NCBI GenBank assembly: GCA_027593305.1
Contig: JAQCJA010000246.1
Coordinates: 1 to 7,005, forward strand
Length of the DNA stretch: 7,005 nucleotides
DNA from: a bacterium
Lineage (GTDB): Bacteria > Latescibacterota > UBA2968 > UBA8231
Reading direction: 5' to 3'
Below are positions 6,926 through 7,005 of this stretch, piece after piece. The first letter of the stretch is position 1. The number at the start of each line of letters is the position of its first letter. The translations under genes were made by a program, and so were the position numbers. The notes under the pieces are model-generated. The model was not told the DNA's origin and made no database searches. It worked only from the letters and a program-made list of their open reading frames with translations.

Positions 6926-7005
6926 TGGATCGACCTTGTCGCCCGACTTACGATGGGGACGCCGGGCTCAGAGCCACGGTAGAGGTAGTAGTACAAGTAC
7001 GAATC
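6922..7005 (-). CDS. C-terminal 27 codons of an unidentified gene, 5' part outside window
   Basis: Reading the minus strand from the right edge, an open frame gives DSYLYYYLYRGSEPGVPIVS and seven more residues, then TGA at 6924-6922. That TGA overlaps the ATG of the heme/propeller lipoprotein as ATGA, which supports this being a real coding frame and the preceding gene of the same operon. The fragment is tyrosine-rich and too short for a family assignment. Confidence 0.55.
   Translation of the reverse strand, partial: DSYLYYYLYRGSEPGVPIVSRATRSIQ

Overview
This is a GC-rich, densely coded bacterial window. A lipobox lipoprotein carrying a covalent heme c motif, together with exported proteins and a membrane-anchored anti-sigma-type protein, points to a diderm (Gram-negative) bacterium. 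From memory, the caspase-like protein and its anti-sigma partner resemble myxobacterial or deltaproteobacterial-type proteins, and the heme/PD40 lipoprotein resembles a family common in Bacteroidota and in uncultured marine or soil phyla. I cannot fix the phylum from the sequence alone. I see no tRNA, rRNA, CRISPR array, insertion sequence or phage genes.

Layout. (1) Positions 1-2401, minus strand: a three-gene operon read from right to left. It encodes an ECF-type sigma factor (1904-2401), a single-pass membrane anti-sigma-like protein with an extracytoplasmic sensor-like domain (1053-1907), and an exported caspase-fold peptidase (1-1056, cut by the window edge). Both junctions are 4-bp ATGA stop/start overlaps, so the three proteins are probably translationally coupled and form one signalling unit. 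(2) Positions 2402-2594: a 193-bp divergent intergenic region with a candidate sigma-operon promoter and a strong hairpin. (3) Positions 2595-2966, plus strand: a stand-alone response-regulator receiver domain interrupted by one in-frame TAG, after which the reading frame continues intact to the end of the domain. (4) Positions 3006-4421, minus strand: a MATE-family efflux transporter. It is divergent, across 125 bp, from (5) positions 4547-5350, plus strand: a phytanoyl-CoA dioxygenase (PhyH)-family Fe(II)/2-oxoglutarate oxygenase. (6) Positions 5369-6925, minus strand: a lipoprotein with one CxxCH heme site followed by a PD40/TolB-like beta-propeller. Its start overlaps, again by ATGA, the stop of a gene of which only the last 27 codons are visible (6922-7005).

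How they may work together. The sigma/anti-sigma/caspase operon is the most interesting unit. An envelope signal sensed by the anti-sigma protein would release the sigma factor, and the exported caspase-like protease could be the effector or part of the release mechanism. That is inference from gene order. The MATE/PhyH pair and the heme/propeller pair look like separate transcription units with no clear link to the sigma operon.
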